Part shown: one piece after another, positions 25,621 through 38,149 of the stretch
Numbering within the stretch: the stretch's first letter is position 1
How the letters are laid out: every line of letters starts with the position of its first letter
NCBI GenBank assembly: GCA_030159075.1
Contig: BROG01000909.1
Coordinates: 163,932 to 227,931 of the forward strand
Source: Atrina japonica
Lineage: Eukaryota > Mollusca > Bivalvia > Pterioida > Pinnidae
DNA length: 64,000 nucleotides
Direction: 5' to 3'
The notes under the pieces: model-generated
Database searches by the model: none
Seen by the model: only the letters and a program-made list of their open reading frames with translations
Told to the model about the DNA's origin: nothing
Made by a program: the position numbers and the translations under genes

Positions 25621-25798
25621 ATAATATGTTGATATCAAATTATAAATTAAGCGTCCCAATAAGAAACTTTATTTCAGTATTCATGCATTTACATCTTCTG
25701 CAAAATCATATGAGAAGATTTAGAATTGTGCAAAAGAACTCCGGATCTAAAATGAGATTAATTTGAAGTGTGAAGAATCATTGAACACATAATGTATA

Positions 25799-25920
<122 letters not shown>

Positions 25921-26564
25921 CTCAGTTTTACAGAGATTGTACTCTACAACAGACATAAGAATGTGACAACAAAATCCTGGACCATTTTGACAGATCATTA
26001 TGCATTCCATTTCCATAAGCATCTAATGCAGCTTTATCGGTCTGTACTGATGAGGAGAAGCTACAGACAACGCTCATAAATGAATAAACGACATAACAAT
26101 TTTTCACTTTATCCCACATTACATTGGTAAATATTCATTTGATTTAATTTGATAGAAATATGGAGACAATGTGACTACACAAGATAGATGTACACGGTTT
26201 TATTCACTGCTGAAGTGTTTGTCTGTGAAGAATAACCTTTGCTATGAACAAGAACAAAGACATATAAAGTATTATTAAGCTGTAATAAATAAATTGAATA
26301 AGTAAAACTATTAAATTATATAAATGACATACCATTCATTACCAAGTAAAGTATTAATCCAAAAGAGCGTTTTGAAAATGAATATGCTGTATTTATTTTG
26401 TGCTCTACGACTATATATTCCGTGAGCTGGTTAGCTAAATAAGGATACATTTTAATTAATATTAATATATATTAATATGGAAAGCTGTGCAACTGTAAGT
26501 GATAACAAGGTATATTTAAGCATGGAATTGACATGTACATTTGCCCCTGTCAGTGTACGCAGAG

Positions 26565-26702
<138 letters not shown>

Positions 26703-28470
26703 TTAATTTACATAAATTCAGTTGCTAAGATCATATGGAAATTGTATCATATCCTTTTTTATCCCATTATTAAATGGCTGAAGTTACGTTTGCGAAGTCA
26801 ACATAATGGTAGAGGGTGTAAAATGTAGCTAAACCGCATACTTGTACAGTATACTATCTCATTTACCGTGTGAGAACTGAGAAATACTGTTCTATCAAGT
26901 TCTTTGTCAGAAACGCCAAGGCTTATATGCCACTTTTTTTAAAAATGTGCTTTCATAGCAATGCCTAAATCATGATATTACTGTTTACGATTTCAGTTCT
27001 CCAAACTCTTTACTGCCTTATTTAAATTTCGTTACAATTTCAACCAATATGTCATATAAACTGAAAGTTGGGAAGTTAATATTATCAATAAAACATAAAA
27101 AGAATAGTTATTCTTAATTAGCTTCAGTGAGAAACTATTATATTTATGCTTATAAGTCAACCCCTTTAAGAAGTTAAGAATAAATTGTCACTTTATTTGT
27201 AAGAGCGAAAACTTGCCCCATATCACTTTTGACACCCACTACATCACCGAGTCTCTTAGAGATTCGATTTTAGGTTATGTCCATTTCAATTAGATTTTTA
27301 AATTCTCATACACCTCATTGACTTACTCTTAACCACCAGCTTTTAAATATTGATTAAATAAATGTGAATAATAAGAAAGTTCGAAAAACTCACATAACTT
27401 TGGTATTAATTCTTTGTCAGAAGCGAGTAATTACCTCAGAAATTGATTGGTTGAAAGTGTATAAAAAATGGAGGTGCTATTTTTAATGTAACCAGGGATC
27501 AGGACCATTAAACTATTATCCGACAAATATTTTACTCAACTTCAAGATTTTACTCAAATCTTGAGAATAGTCTTGGGTAAAGTTATTGACCATAAAGAAA
27601 TTCTGAGACCAACACTCTATATATTTGTTGACTTCTTTTGGTCAAACGACGTTTGTTTACATTAACAATAGGGATGGTGTAAATTTATGTTGGTACATGT
27701 GTCCAAGTGTATATCCCGAGTCATTTATCTTATCTAATGTACTTTTACTAATTTACCTGTATCTTAAATTCATTTATTATATGCATAATATATATTAAAT
27801 ATACAAAATCTCAGATACCAAAGTATAAATCAATAGAATGTCCAGGACATAGATACAAATCCGGTAAAAATGGACAAACACGGACCTCTGGAAACCAAGA
27901 GGTGGGATCAGGTGCCATGGAGGAGTAAGCATCCCCTGTCGACCGGTCACACCCGCCGTGAGTCCACAGTCAAGTCCAATGAAACACGTGAGGAGTGTAT
28001 CCTCGTCACAATTGGTACAGACGTCTCAACAACCGCCAACGAAAAGGCAACTCAACATTTCACTTAGTGAAACAGAGTAGTCGCAAACAAGGCTATTATA
28101 CCGACCATAAAATTTGCGGAACGTTGACATAATTGACTTTGGTCGTCTATTGGCATTTCACAAGACGCTTTTAATATTTTTTAAATAGATATATATCTAT
28201 ACTGCTTTGTATGCCATAAAACGTGCTGCCTATTTGATTTTAATGCATGTTATAGATCTTGGTTGGTTATTAAATAATCAGTCATAGATTCTGACAAGCT
28301 CGATGTTCAAATATTAAAGTTAAGTGAATCGGGACATAAATTGGGACATACGAGATTTACACTGTCCCTTAACAATCTTAACTCAGTTGAGAAAATTCTA
28401 AAGACGTTTTTGGTCCGTGAGTTTTCACTGTTTACTCAGATGAGTAATTTCTTAACTTTTGAGAATAAAA
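26703..28470. repeat. Segmental duplication, left copy (partner 40253-41930)
   Basis: Long collinear similarity to 40253-41930, for example TTATCCCATTATTAAATGGC, CATCACCGAGTCTCTTA and GGACATAAATTGGGA. There is no coding potential. The left copy carries an extra ~480 bp (about 27795-28275) that includes a Penelope-like insertion. Confidence 0.85.
27806..28127 (-). mobile_element. Penelope-like 3' end, 5'-truncated insertion
   Basis: It is nearly identical to the terminal ~320 bases of the copies at 11.6 and 53.2 kb. The element's 3' terminus is at about 27806, and the match is cut off at 28127 within the end of the RT coding region. The allelic-like duplicate at about 41700 lacks it, which makes this a filled site compared with an empty one. 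Confidence 0.9.
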
Positions 28471-28479
28471 GTTGACAGA

Positions 28480-28600
28480 AATCAGAATAGACGATTCAAA
28501 AACTCTATAGCACGAGTAACTTAACATTTCAACTATTGAAACAGTCATTATGCCGATAAAACTGCTAAATGTTGACATTAAATGTGATTTCTTATATTTT
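28480..28600 (-). mobile_element. Decayed Penelope-like 3' region
   Basis: GACGATTCAAAAACTCTAT, TATTGAAACAGTCATTATGC and ATGTTGACATTAAATGTG follow the order of 46990-47110 and, more distantly, of the intact copies. Confidence 0.75.
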
Positions 28601-28880
28601 TGTGGTGAAAACTGATAAGTAATATCTTTTCCAGAATTTCAGTAAGCTGTCAATTGGCAACTGCCTTACTTTTCTGAAACATAATAAAGCATTGACAGTT
28701 ATCCTCCAACTTCAAGCGGTATCTTTCTTGATAAGGTGACAACCTTTTTCTTATTTAATCCGGGTTTACCTGAGTTCCGACAACTTATTTAATAGTTTTA
28801 ATCAATGTCGACTCATACTAATTTTATCATCCTAGGGATTAAAAAAGACAATCGAACTGCCTGATGAAAAATTACATGCC

Positions 28881-28886
28881 TTTATT
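28881..28886 (-). promoter_or_regulatory. Polyadenylation signal AATAAA, PAK-like unit 2
   Basis: Plus-strand TTTATT within the block conserved with 22322 and 47397. Inferred transcript 3' end. Confidence 0.5.
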
Positions 28887-29344
28887 GATATTTCAATTTA
28901 CAAACAGACAAGAGAGGAAAGTTGCGTGACGAATTTGTGTATAAATACAGACACCGTGAATATAACATAAACAATCAAAAGGATTAAGATTACCTTACAT
29001 ACTTACAAAGTTAGCCAATACAAAATTATTATATGCAGACACTAATGTTTTCAATATTGATTATAAAGAGATATCAGATAAAATTTCAAAAATCAGTTTG
29101 CGAAAAAAAATAACCACGTACAAAATTGATAACATGTTGCATGGATTAGGCTTGTAACAAACGCTGCGTCTAGTGTTAATATTGAATGATATATGTATAG
29201 GTATAAAAAGACCTAATATCCCAGATGGAATGTTTAACTTAAATAACAAAGTTAACGTAAAACATATAAAGCTAATGAAAGGAAACATTAAACACTCTTG
29301 ATCACACCTTTAAGTCGTCTACTTCATGACGTCTTTTGATGATG

Positions 29345-29462
29345 CCTTTATGGCACCTCTTGGTTTCCAGATGTCCGTGTTTGTCCATTTTTGTCGGATT
29401 TGTATCTGTATCCTGGACACCCAAAGATTTATACTTTGGTACCTGAGATGTTTTATATGTTT
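29345..29462 (+). mobile_element. Penelope-like 3'-end fragment, plus orientation
   Basis: CACCTCTTGGTTTCCAGATG, TCCGTGTTTGTCCATTTTTG, ATCCTGGACA and the terminal GAGATGTTTTATATG are in sense order. It is inserted within the long 3' region of unit 2. Confidence 0.87.
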
Positions 29463-29955
29463 CACAGATATATAACTGTTTCCATTACAATATTTCAAAA
29501 AGATATTGTATCTGTACCACTGGGTCATGGCTCTAGATGCATGGCTTATACAACTCAGCAACCCCATTTCACCATAAACGTATGATCTAGATGCATGGCT
29601 TAACATAAGGTCTCATAAACTACATGCGCATGTACCGTTAAAAAAAAATAAATCGCAAGTATTACATCCTATTCCCAAAATATCACTATAGAAATATAAA
29701 TACGACAAGGGTTGCTAGATGCCCTGATAAAAAAATGTTATAGGCCTATATGTTCTTCCTAAAATCATAACAGCAAAAATCTGATTTATCAAAATGAAAT
29801 GTATTAGACATGTTTAATTTTACAAAATTTAACAAAGTAATACTTACGCTCATTTAGAACATTCCAATAGCACAGCTATTTATTTTAAATATGTGGATGT
29901 CTATATTTTCGTTTTGTAAATCAACAAAGCAAAGGAATGCAGATAGGCTTATCTT

Positions 29956-30056
<101 letters not shown>

Positions 30057-30229
30057 CAAGACAGCAGCTGTATTTCAGTATTACTACCTTTCTTTACAAT
30101 TGTGTAATTCAGTTAACATTTTACATACATGCATGTGTTTCACAACTGCTTGTTTATTAGTACCTGTCCAACAACATTTATAAAAACACAAATAACATCA
30201 AGCAAAAGGAATATACATCAAAATATTAT

Positions 30230-32990
30230 ACTTAATGTACAAAAGCAGGGAATAACAAAACTGTTTAAACAACGTTAATGGTTACACATTTGCTGGGACA
30301 TTTGTGCATTAGTTGCTTTGTATGTATGTTACAAATCCTAACTGTATGTAAAATGATATAAATATACTATATCTAGACTTGTAACTTTGTAAAATAGTCT
30401 CCCTCCTGTAATTGGTCATGGTAATCATTTGAAATAATTTAATGTCAAATTAGAGAAGTAAGTAAAGAATTGGTAAAATAAGGTTTTAGATTTCTTCATT
30501 GTATTTGAGTAAAATAACAAATCAGAACGTGTAGCTGGTGTTACTGGAATGGCCAAATGCTGAACATCGTGATTGGTAGACGAGCTGTAATGTAATGATT
30601 ACCTAAGTTTTAAACTAATTTTACTGATGACTTGTATAACTTTATTCACAAACAAATGTTTGGCAAAACACATTATGTTGGTTCACATTCACATTCACAT
30701 TCTAAAGTGGCAATGCCGAGACAGTAAAATCCAGTATACAAAATGTTGATATTTAATCATTTTGGGACATGTTGGAAAACTGCTAGCTCATTTTCCATAT
30801 AATATATATATTATATTGTCATTTATTATTTATTGCGAACCTTAAATGCAGTACTTTCAAACAATGCACGACTTTAGTATGACAATATATACAATTTCTT
30901 TAAAGTTCATATCTCAATAAAAACCAACAAAACTCAACAGCATTCAATATAAAATTATATTAAAGTATAATTGTGTATCTAAATTTTCCACTTATCCCCC
31001 CCACACATTTATACTTATTAACAAGGATATAGAATGTAAGAAAAATGCTTCATCTTATATTAAATCCTACTGTCATTGTAAAATTATCTTTCCTCCAAAA
31101 TAATGACTATATTCTACAGAGCACTAGTCAATCGACCTTTACTATACTTTTCTGTATAAATAATTATGGTTTATTTCATTCTTGTGTATCACTTCACCTC
31201 TGCTGCAAGGTTTTGACTGTTCTACATATTTTACTGAACAAAATTAAGCTTAAACAGAACATATGTCTACACAAAGTACAATGTTACAAAGGATTCCTAT
31301 CTAAAATCTAAACTTTAGACAGTATCACTTAAGTTACAGGTGGGAATGTGGTAGAAAAAGACAAAAAATAACAATAAAGTTAAATCAACATTTCGCAAAT
31401 ATACACACAAAGGTAAACGTGTCGACCAAAATATGTATATCCCAGAGATGTGTCTCTATATTATATCAGAATATATTAAGTATCTCAGCTGCAATATCAT
31501 AATCCACAATCCAATATGTAGCCTAAGATGCGATATAAATCTCTGTAGAGATATGTGGATCATCGTTATTGAAAAGCAAAATGCAAGCTATAAATACAAT
31601 GCTTCACCATTTTGCAAAAGGGGAAATAAAAAAAAGGCTTCACTATATTACCGTCAACGTGATTGAAAAAAGTGATTGCTAAAGATAAATTAAAAAGCAA
31701 TCAATATAAGATCATAAAATATCATAGACCAAGTGTTAATCGTATATACTGATTGTTTAGCATTTTAAATAACTAAAATGATATTGCTGAAGTATGCCAT
31801 AGGTATAACAAAAGATAACATTCTATAAAATCTTCATTTAGATAAAACGGTACAGCTGTATAGTAATTGTAAAAGTTTAAACCAACTGACCAATTCAGAA
31901 TAACAAAAAAAAAGAAAAAAGAAACACATTTTGAATTCATTTACAACACTTGATTGTTTGGTGGAGTGTTATTGATAAAGATTTATTTTGGTTCAAATAC
32001 AAGAAAACTTAAGGGGCATTAGCTGTGTTTATCCTAAAACATTATTTCGATTGTTTCTATTTTTACTACTTATACGCGGTGTACAATAGCAAATAAGCGC
32101 TATACACAGGCATAAAAAATCTTATATTCCTATATATATTGTCAAAATATATTTGTTATTGTATATCAATCTATGTAGTACAAAGGAGAGATTCTTTCTT
32201 GAATAAAACGCAGCTAATGTCCCTTTATCATTGATGGAAATTTTGATCACGCATTTTCACTGTAAACTGTCAAATATATCTTAGATATGCTTTGTGTCAT
32301 CAATAGTTTCACACACACAAATACTATGCTTTAGGATTCATGTCAGTGAAATAATGATTACTTTGTACACACATATAAGTAAAATTCTTGTCCTTATATC
32401 AAATACATGACAAAATACAAGTGGTTTTCTCCTTCAACAATTACTAAAGATGATAATATAAGAAATTACTAAATTCTCCAATAAATCATCAGTGGTTGTA
32501 TGCTTCAACTATATTAACATGACAAACATTAAATCATCATTGTTGACATTAAAACATTATTGTTGTGGTTATCAGACAATTACTTGCATACATAATTACC
32601 CATGTATTTTAATGAGGGATATATCTACACAGCATATGGCTATATAATCTGTAAATTCAATGTTCTATTCTTGCCCCTAAGCGATATGCATGATTAGGGA
32701 TTTTTCAATGATAAATAAAACTTAAGATTTTTACAAAATCAAACAACAAAACAGACAGTTATATCAGAAGATCATGTTAAACCAGCGTCAACAGATATCA
32801 GACAATTGTACTCAATCCATATACGTTAATTGGATATCAGATGATTGCAGTCAAACCAAATCGCCTTCACTGGAAATCAGATTATCAAATACTAATCAAA
32901 TACCTTCATTGGATTTCGGATTATACCTTCGATGGATATCAGGTTATCCTTCAGTGGCGCATACTTGAACCATATTACCTTCAACTTTCT
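30230..32990 (-). repeat. Non-coding 3' region of unit 2, collinear with 48005-51630
   Basis: Near-continuous similarity to unit 3, for example AAAAGCAGGGAATAACAAAA, GGTTACACATTTGCTGGGAC and ATCATCAGTGGTTGTATGCT. There is no open frame shared by the two copies. It is probably 3' UTR or terminal intron of the ancestral PAK-like gene. It ends in a diverged form of the 41-bp tandem array seen at 51221. Confidence 0.8.
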
Positions 32991-33839
32991 ATTATAAGAA
33001 GTCCCTTTTAAGACTAGTTGTTGAGATCCATCATTATGATGGAAACAAATGCAGCGTCTTTTACTTTAGGTTTTTACTAAAGGTTATGTCATGTAAACAC
33101 TTCCCGAGGCAGAAAAGGACAATCAACAATATGGTAAGGTTCTCCTGTCGATATGGATTAAATTATTTTATGGGTCATAGATCTAACGATGTGTCTTTAC
33201 TTCAAAACAACTTGCATGTACAGTTAAAAAAGAAAATACCTACACCTAGGTTGATTAAAGAACCATGTGACAGTCAAAAAAAGAGATAACATATTACAGT
33301 AATAAAATACACTTAACATCTTGCAATCACGATTTCATGTATTCGCGAAAATACAAGTAGCAAGTAGGTTACCCATCAACTGTAGTTGGCTGCACCTCTA
33401 AGAAAACTGTTATTCATTTGCGATTCATAAATCGTTAGGTCCAAAGAATGGAGAAAAAAATATGAAATGCAAAGAGGGCCCAATGCACATGTATGCTATG
33501 TTATAAAAAATATAACCCATTTTTACTATTACAGGCCCTGCTAGGTCATGTTAAAGCTTCCAGACATTGAATTATGTTCAACCAATTAAAGTGTTACATT
33601 CATTACTTGATTAACTCCCCACCAAATGAAAGGAAATTCAGCAGAAAATAGTGGTTGGGCCAACTGAATTGGAAGTGGAATCCACCGAGGATTTAGCTTA
33701 AACGTAATGTTAGTGTAAAAAAAGAATAAAGAGATAAATCTAGAAAACAAATCTTTCATTTTGTATTTCATCTACTATACTTTTAGAGTTATTATTTGGC
33801 CTTTCTCTTTGGAAAATACACATACATATTAAATTGAAG

Positions 33840-33915
33840 CTCAACAGATGAAGTCTAATTGACAGAAACGATATCGTCTAGAGCATAATAACTTTGGTAT
33901 TATGTTTATAATGTA

Positions 33916-33920
<5 letters not shown>
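33840..33920. repeat. Dispersed repeat copy (related to 6110-6345)
   Basis: AGCTCAACAGATGAAGTCTA and ACTTTGGTATTATGTTTATA are shared with 6250-6345. The same block is inverted at 37930-38110. Confidence 0.55.

Positions 33921-34007
<87 letters not shown>
33920..34007. repeat. (TA)n microsatellite
   Basis: About 44 TA units. Confidence 0.97.
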
Positions 34008-34008
<1 letters not shown>

Positions 34009-34507
34009 TAAAATATAACAATTTTGAAGTTGTTACAGGTGCCGATAGTCCTATAATATTATATGCCTTTAGTGGATTAAATTATGCATTTTGTTTGTTT
34101 TGTTTTGTTTTGGTCTGTTTTTTTTTTTTTTTTTTTTTTTGCCATTATTTCATGTTGAGCGTCAGCTTGATAGTAAAATACTGCAAAAAATAGTAGTTTC
34201 AAACAGCAAAAAAAAAAAGGAAAAAGAAATTGAAAAAAAAATCAGAGTATGTAAAGATTGCCACATGTGGTCCTACGTTATAGTGCTAATGTACTGCATA
34301 TGACCAGTGAAAGTATTTCCGAATGGCGACCAAAATGTTTGAAAAGCCGGCTATAAATCTGAAAAAAATTGCCGTCATTTAGCGACATAAAAAAAAATGG
34401 TAAATGGAGCACTGTTGTAATGTAATGTATTTAAAAGAACAGGAGGGTAAAATGAAAAGGATAATTCTACACATCTATAAAACTAATACAAGACTAAAAC
34501 AAATTAC

Positions 34508-34752
34508 CGCTTTACTGCTAAGGGCTTGCAGCAAGCACATTGTTACCATCTATATGTGGATGAGGGGAGGCAACTCTTCATTTTTCTTTTCTGTTTCTTC
34601 TTTAATCATCACTGTCTATCTTGTTCTCAGATTTTTCTATCACTGTAGCGGCATTTAAGAATTTTGTATCACTTGGCTCCTTTTTGAAAGACTCTTGTAA
34701 AAATATCAATGACGTAATAACCGCACCGGGATTCTCACGTATTACTTCTTTC
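34508..34752 (-). pseudogene. PAK-like unit 2, linker exon (broken)
   Basis: The acceptor TTTGTAG lies on the minus strand before 34752. Joined to the CRIB exon it reads ...SNIT-KEVIRENPGAVITSLI, matching the PAK segment after the CRIB/autoinhibitory region ([20 protein letters not shown] in human PAK1). The frame is open to an in-frame TAA at 34602-34604. The rest is recognisable against unit 3 (GTTGCCTCCCCT, GATGGTAACAATGTG) but frameshifted. The donor GCG|GTAATT is at 34507. The exon length (245 bases against 232 in unit 3) does not keep phase. Confidence 0.8.
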
Positions 34753-34828
34753 CTACAAATTGTAAGAAAATGAATCTGTATCTGTATTCCATTAAAGTTT
34801 GTGCTCTGTTGTACACTAAAATAATCTT

Positions 34829-34830
<2 letters not shown>

Positions 34831-34887
<57 letters not shown>
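34831..34887. repeat. (TG)n microsatellite
   Basis: About 28 TG units. Confidence 0.97.
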
Positions 34888-34888
<1 letters not shown>

Positions 34889-34989
34889 CCACCAAAGGTG
34901 TGAATCTAAATATCTAATGTGTGTGGATTGGTCTTTCATAGTGGATAAGGAAATTTCCACCAAAGGTGATAAGAATCTAAATATCTAAT
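34886..34989 (+). repeat. Short direct repeat next to (TG)n
   Basis: TTTCCACCAAAGGTG followed by GAATCTAAATATCTAAT occurs twice, at about 34887 and about 34953, the second with three inserted bases. Confidence 0.85.
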
Positions 34990-35030
34990 CGAAGGGTGTC
35001 CCGAGGATTCATTGTCTTTCATATATTATT

Positions 35031-35162
<132 letters not shown>

Positions 35163-35576
35163 ATTTTCCTTAACCTAGATTTGCCTCGGTCAATAATGCT
35201 TTCTGGGGATAAACATATACTGGTATGACAATTGTCTGAATGTCAATACAGGCATCAACATATTGCACTTTGTTAATTACCTTGTGCACTTATCTCAAAG
35301 GATATCATAATTTGTGAAATAAAATTTGAATACACGTAGATCTACCATTGCACAAATAATTTGTTTTTCACAAAAGGTGCAAAACGACGACATCTTCTGA
35401 CAATTGTTTCCTTTACGACATCACAATTTAATGACCCGTCAAACGTTTGTTTGAATATGACATCAGAATCAAGTAACATTTGTTTGAATATGGCATTAAA
35501 TAGTGCAGATGAAGAGTTTCATGTCAGAGATAAGGAAAAGCATGTAGGTCAATTACAAATCTATTTCATTACTTAC

Positions 35577-35764
35577 GTGATGTTTGAATTTTGCAATAAT
35601 GCATTCCATTCTGGGGGCAGTCCTTCAAAACTACCAGTTACTGAATTGAAACCTGCATGAAAATTGTGTTTCACTGATTTTGGGAATCCAATGTCCATTG
35701 GTGGATTATCTGATGAAGAGTCTGAGGAAATTTGCTCTATCTTGACTGACATGTTGATGTCAAG
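35577..35764 (-). pseudogene. PAK-like unit 2, CRIB (p21-binding) exon, open frame
   Basis: 188 bases from the acceptor TTTATAG (minus strand, before 35764) to the donor CAC|GTAAGT at 35576. It reads without a stop through a Ser/Asp-rich lead (ISSDSSSDNPPM) into the CRIB motif (IGFPKSVKHNFHAGF) and VTGSFEGLPPEWNALLQ. The canonical CRIB is I-S-x-P...F-x-H-x-x-H-V-G; here the first Ser is Gly, the first His pair is kept (H-N-F-H) and V-G is A-G. It resembles the Cdc42/Rac-binding exon of PAK1-3. The exon itself is intact, but the downstream exon is broken. Confidence 0.85.
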
Positions 35765-35778
35765 CTATAAATATAAAA

Positions 35779-35863
35779 AATCTCAGATACCAAAGTATAA
35801 ATCAATAGAATGTCCAGGACATAGATACAACTCCGGTAAAAATGGACAAACACGGACCTCTGG
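35779..35863 (-). mobile_element. Penelope-like 3'-end fragment between two PAK-like exons
   Basis: Plus-strand match from CTCAGATACCAAAGTATAAA to ACACGGACCTCTGG, then an abrupt change to PAK-like coding sequence at 35864. Only about 85 bases of the element remain. Confidence 0.88.
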
Positions 35864-35929
35864 TGTTGACATTGGCGGACTGTCTGAGGAAGAGCTTGAC
35901 GACTTTTTATTTGGTATATTGAATGGCAT
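35783..35929 (-). pseudogene. PAK-like N-terminal exon fused in frame to Penelope-like sequence
   Basis: From the ATG at 35927-35929 the minus strand reads MPFNIPNKKS, a Ser run, SDSPPMSTP, then continues in the same frame into the element-derived EVRVCPFLPELYLCPGHS and stops at TGA (35783-35785): 48 codons. The Ser/Asp-Pro-Pro-Met segment resembles the lead of the adjacent CRIB exon (SSDNPPM), so the two may be duplicated pieces of one exon. Whether it is transcribed is unknown. Confidence 0.55.
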
Positions 35930-36019
35930 GTTCAAACGAAACGAAAATAGAAAATTAGTTCCAATAAGAAACTTTATTCTGCTGAGAGTGATATTGATAC
36001 AATATCAATAATAGTTATA

Positions 36020-37030
36020 TTGATAACAAAATTGGTAGAACTGGGCTAAATCACTGAACATATAATGGAAAGTAAACCTTTGTTATACTGCCATCATTTG
36101 CTCAGCACAAATTTGGCATTATAAAAGGGTTTGGCGAAGGTTGAGAGAAATCTGAAATGAAATTTTGGGGAAAATTGGAAAATGGTCTTTGAAAAATAAT
36201 GGCGTAAAGCTATGTGAACATTGTATATTGTTAAGGAAATTAGTGTCAAGAGAACATTTATACCCTGCAATGTTTGTTCATGAATTGTATACCAAATTTT
36301 ATAGCATGCCAAGTGTGATTTGTTCGAGTGTTTTCATGTGTTCTCGGAACATAGTCAATGAAGAAAATGATTCATATTGCGGAGAAGAGTGGATGCAAAT
36401 TTACAGTCAGTGAAGAAATACTGATAGTTGTCTATGACATTACACATTTTACACAAGGGACTAGTCATTATTTTCCATTTGTATAAGATTTCTGTGTTTA
36501 TTAGAATTTTGTGTGATTAATTATTATCATTAAGGTATTGAAAAATGAAATGCAAGCAATCTGCAAATCTGGTTTTGATGTTTTTCTTATCTCCGGAATT
36601 GTTTGTCCGATCTGATTTTAATTTTTATGCGAGTTGTGTTCACGTGTACGCTATACAGGTCGGCGTACTGGTCTATCCTTCAGATATTTGCAATATCTTG
36701 CGAGTCAGAGCCCCATGAAGTAAGTTAAATTGTGTTAAATGAACAGACTGATATCAGTTTACTTGCAAATACTTTGGTTGCTGATGCATATTGTGTATTT
36801 GGTGCAAATTACTATTTTATTGATTGTTCACGTATGTATCTCGTCCTTTGGCACATACTAAAATATAGATTATACCATACTATCCTTATATATTGTTTAT
36901 ATAATTACCTCCTACATGTGTCTGTTTATATTATTTTAAGAAAATCTGTCCTTTAGCAGTTGTTCATACATATCATTATATTATGTATTAGGATTATTTT
37001 AGGATATTCTTTTAGTCATTTTGACACTGT
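36020..37030. other. Non-coding stretch, nothing recognised
   Basis: AT-rich. A tRNA-like patch at about 36655-36715 (GTCGGCGTACTGGTCTATCC, then GCGAGTCAGAGCCCC) could be a SINE relic. There are no conserved coding segments. Confidence 0.4.
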
Positions 37031-37039
37031 GTATTAATT

Positions 37040-37910
37040 CTTTTTTTCAGTTTCTTACCCTCAAGAGGAGGAGGCAAATGACTCTGAATTATTCAACTAA
37101 CTTCCGCTTGTTGTTGCACAATGTTAATTTGAATATGTTAAGTATTTCCCCAATATATGTATAAAATGGGGTCATAATGTTGTTATTCCCTGAGGATTTT
37201 GTAATATCTTTGTTTTTTTTATTTTCATAAGATCTATTTCATTTTTTTTATTACTAAGTTAGCATTATGAATATCAATTTGATCATTAGTCCAGTCTGTA
37301 TTGCTTTGTAAATTGTCAAGCCATGTTTTGATATTGCCGTTTTAATTGTTGACAATTCTACTATCCAGTTTGATTTGTTGATCAGTGTTCTCATGTTTTT
37401 TATTTCACTTATTCTTCCATTTGCATCTACTAAATCTTTAATGTAAAGAAAGCCTGAATTTAATCCATGGCTTAAAAGTTATCATTTTCCCTTTAAATTT
37501 TATGTATTTATTTCCCAATATTAGTTGTTTTTAATATTGCAATTATTTTTTTTTTTGGATATAACATTTGAGCCCCATCAATTTCTACCCATGCCTTAAC
37601 AATTTGTTGGTAGAATTCAGGGATTGCATTAACATTATTAAATGTTTATGTGGTATAGATTCATGACAAAAATGTAAAAGGTTTCTTCATATTGACTGAT
37701 ATTTCTTTCCAGGGAGCGGATGTGTGATCTGCGAATATTTTAACCCATTTTATAAGAACAGTTTTTATGTATATATCCAAATTTATTATTTTTAATCCTC
37801 CTTTGCTATACTCATGTGTCATTGTATCTATTTTGATGCTTCTATGTTTAATTTTAAACTGATGCCATATGGTCAGTAGAGTTCTAATGCCTGACGTGAT
37901 TAATCTTTGA
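37040..37910 (-). mobile_element. Non-LTR retrotransposon (LINE, L1/Tx1-like) ORF2 C-terminal remnant
   Basis: The minus strand reads, with interruptions, THEYSKGGLKIINLDIYIKT, then VLIKWVKIFADH, and PEFYQQIVKAWVEIDG further along. This Gly-Gly-Leu-x-x-x-x-x and Lys-x-x-Trp pattern is typical of the region after the RT domain in L1/Tx1-type LINE ORF2 proteins. Stops and frameshifts break it, and neither the RT core nor the endonuclease is present. Confidence 0.75.
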
Positions 37911-37929
37911 ATTAATTAATTAGAAATTA

Positions 37930-38110
37930 GAAATTATATAAACTTAATACCAAAGTTATAATGCTCAAGACGATCGTTTCTGTCAATTAGACTTCAACAG
38001 TTAAGCTACAATTCTAAATAGTTTTTCTAAAGAGAAAGTGATATCAGACAAGGCCAAATAATATATCTAAACGTATAGCCAAAATCCGTCTAAAAGTAAC
38101 CACTGTAAAA
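37930..38110. repeat. Inverted copy of the dispersed repeat at 6110-6345
   Basis: Reverse complement of the blocks at 6150-6345 and 33840-33920 (ATACCAAAGTTATAATGCTC, GAAACGATCG-type, AAATCCGTCTAAAAGTAAC). Confidence 0.55.
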
Positions 38111-38149
38111 GATGGCTATCTTAGCATTAGAAGTATTTAGAATTTTAAA

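Noticed and set aside
35700..35740. CTGATGA followed by GGAAA near the PAK exon, resembling a hammerhead ribozyme core
   Set aside because: The bases between do not form a stem II, and there is no matching stem I/III. I also checked the element's 3' region for the hammerhead often found in Penelope-like elements and saw none with a complete core.
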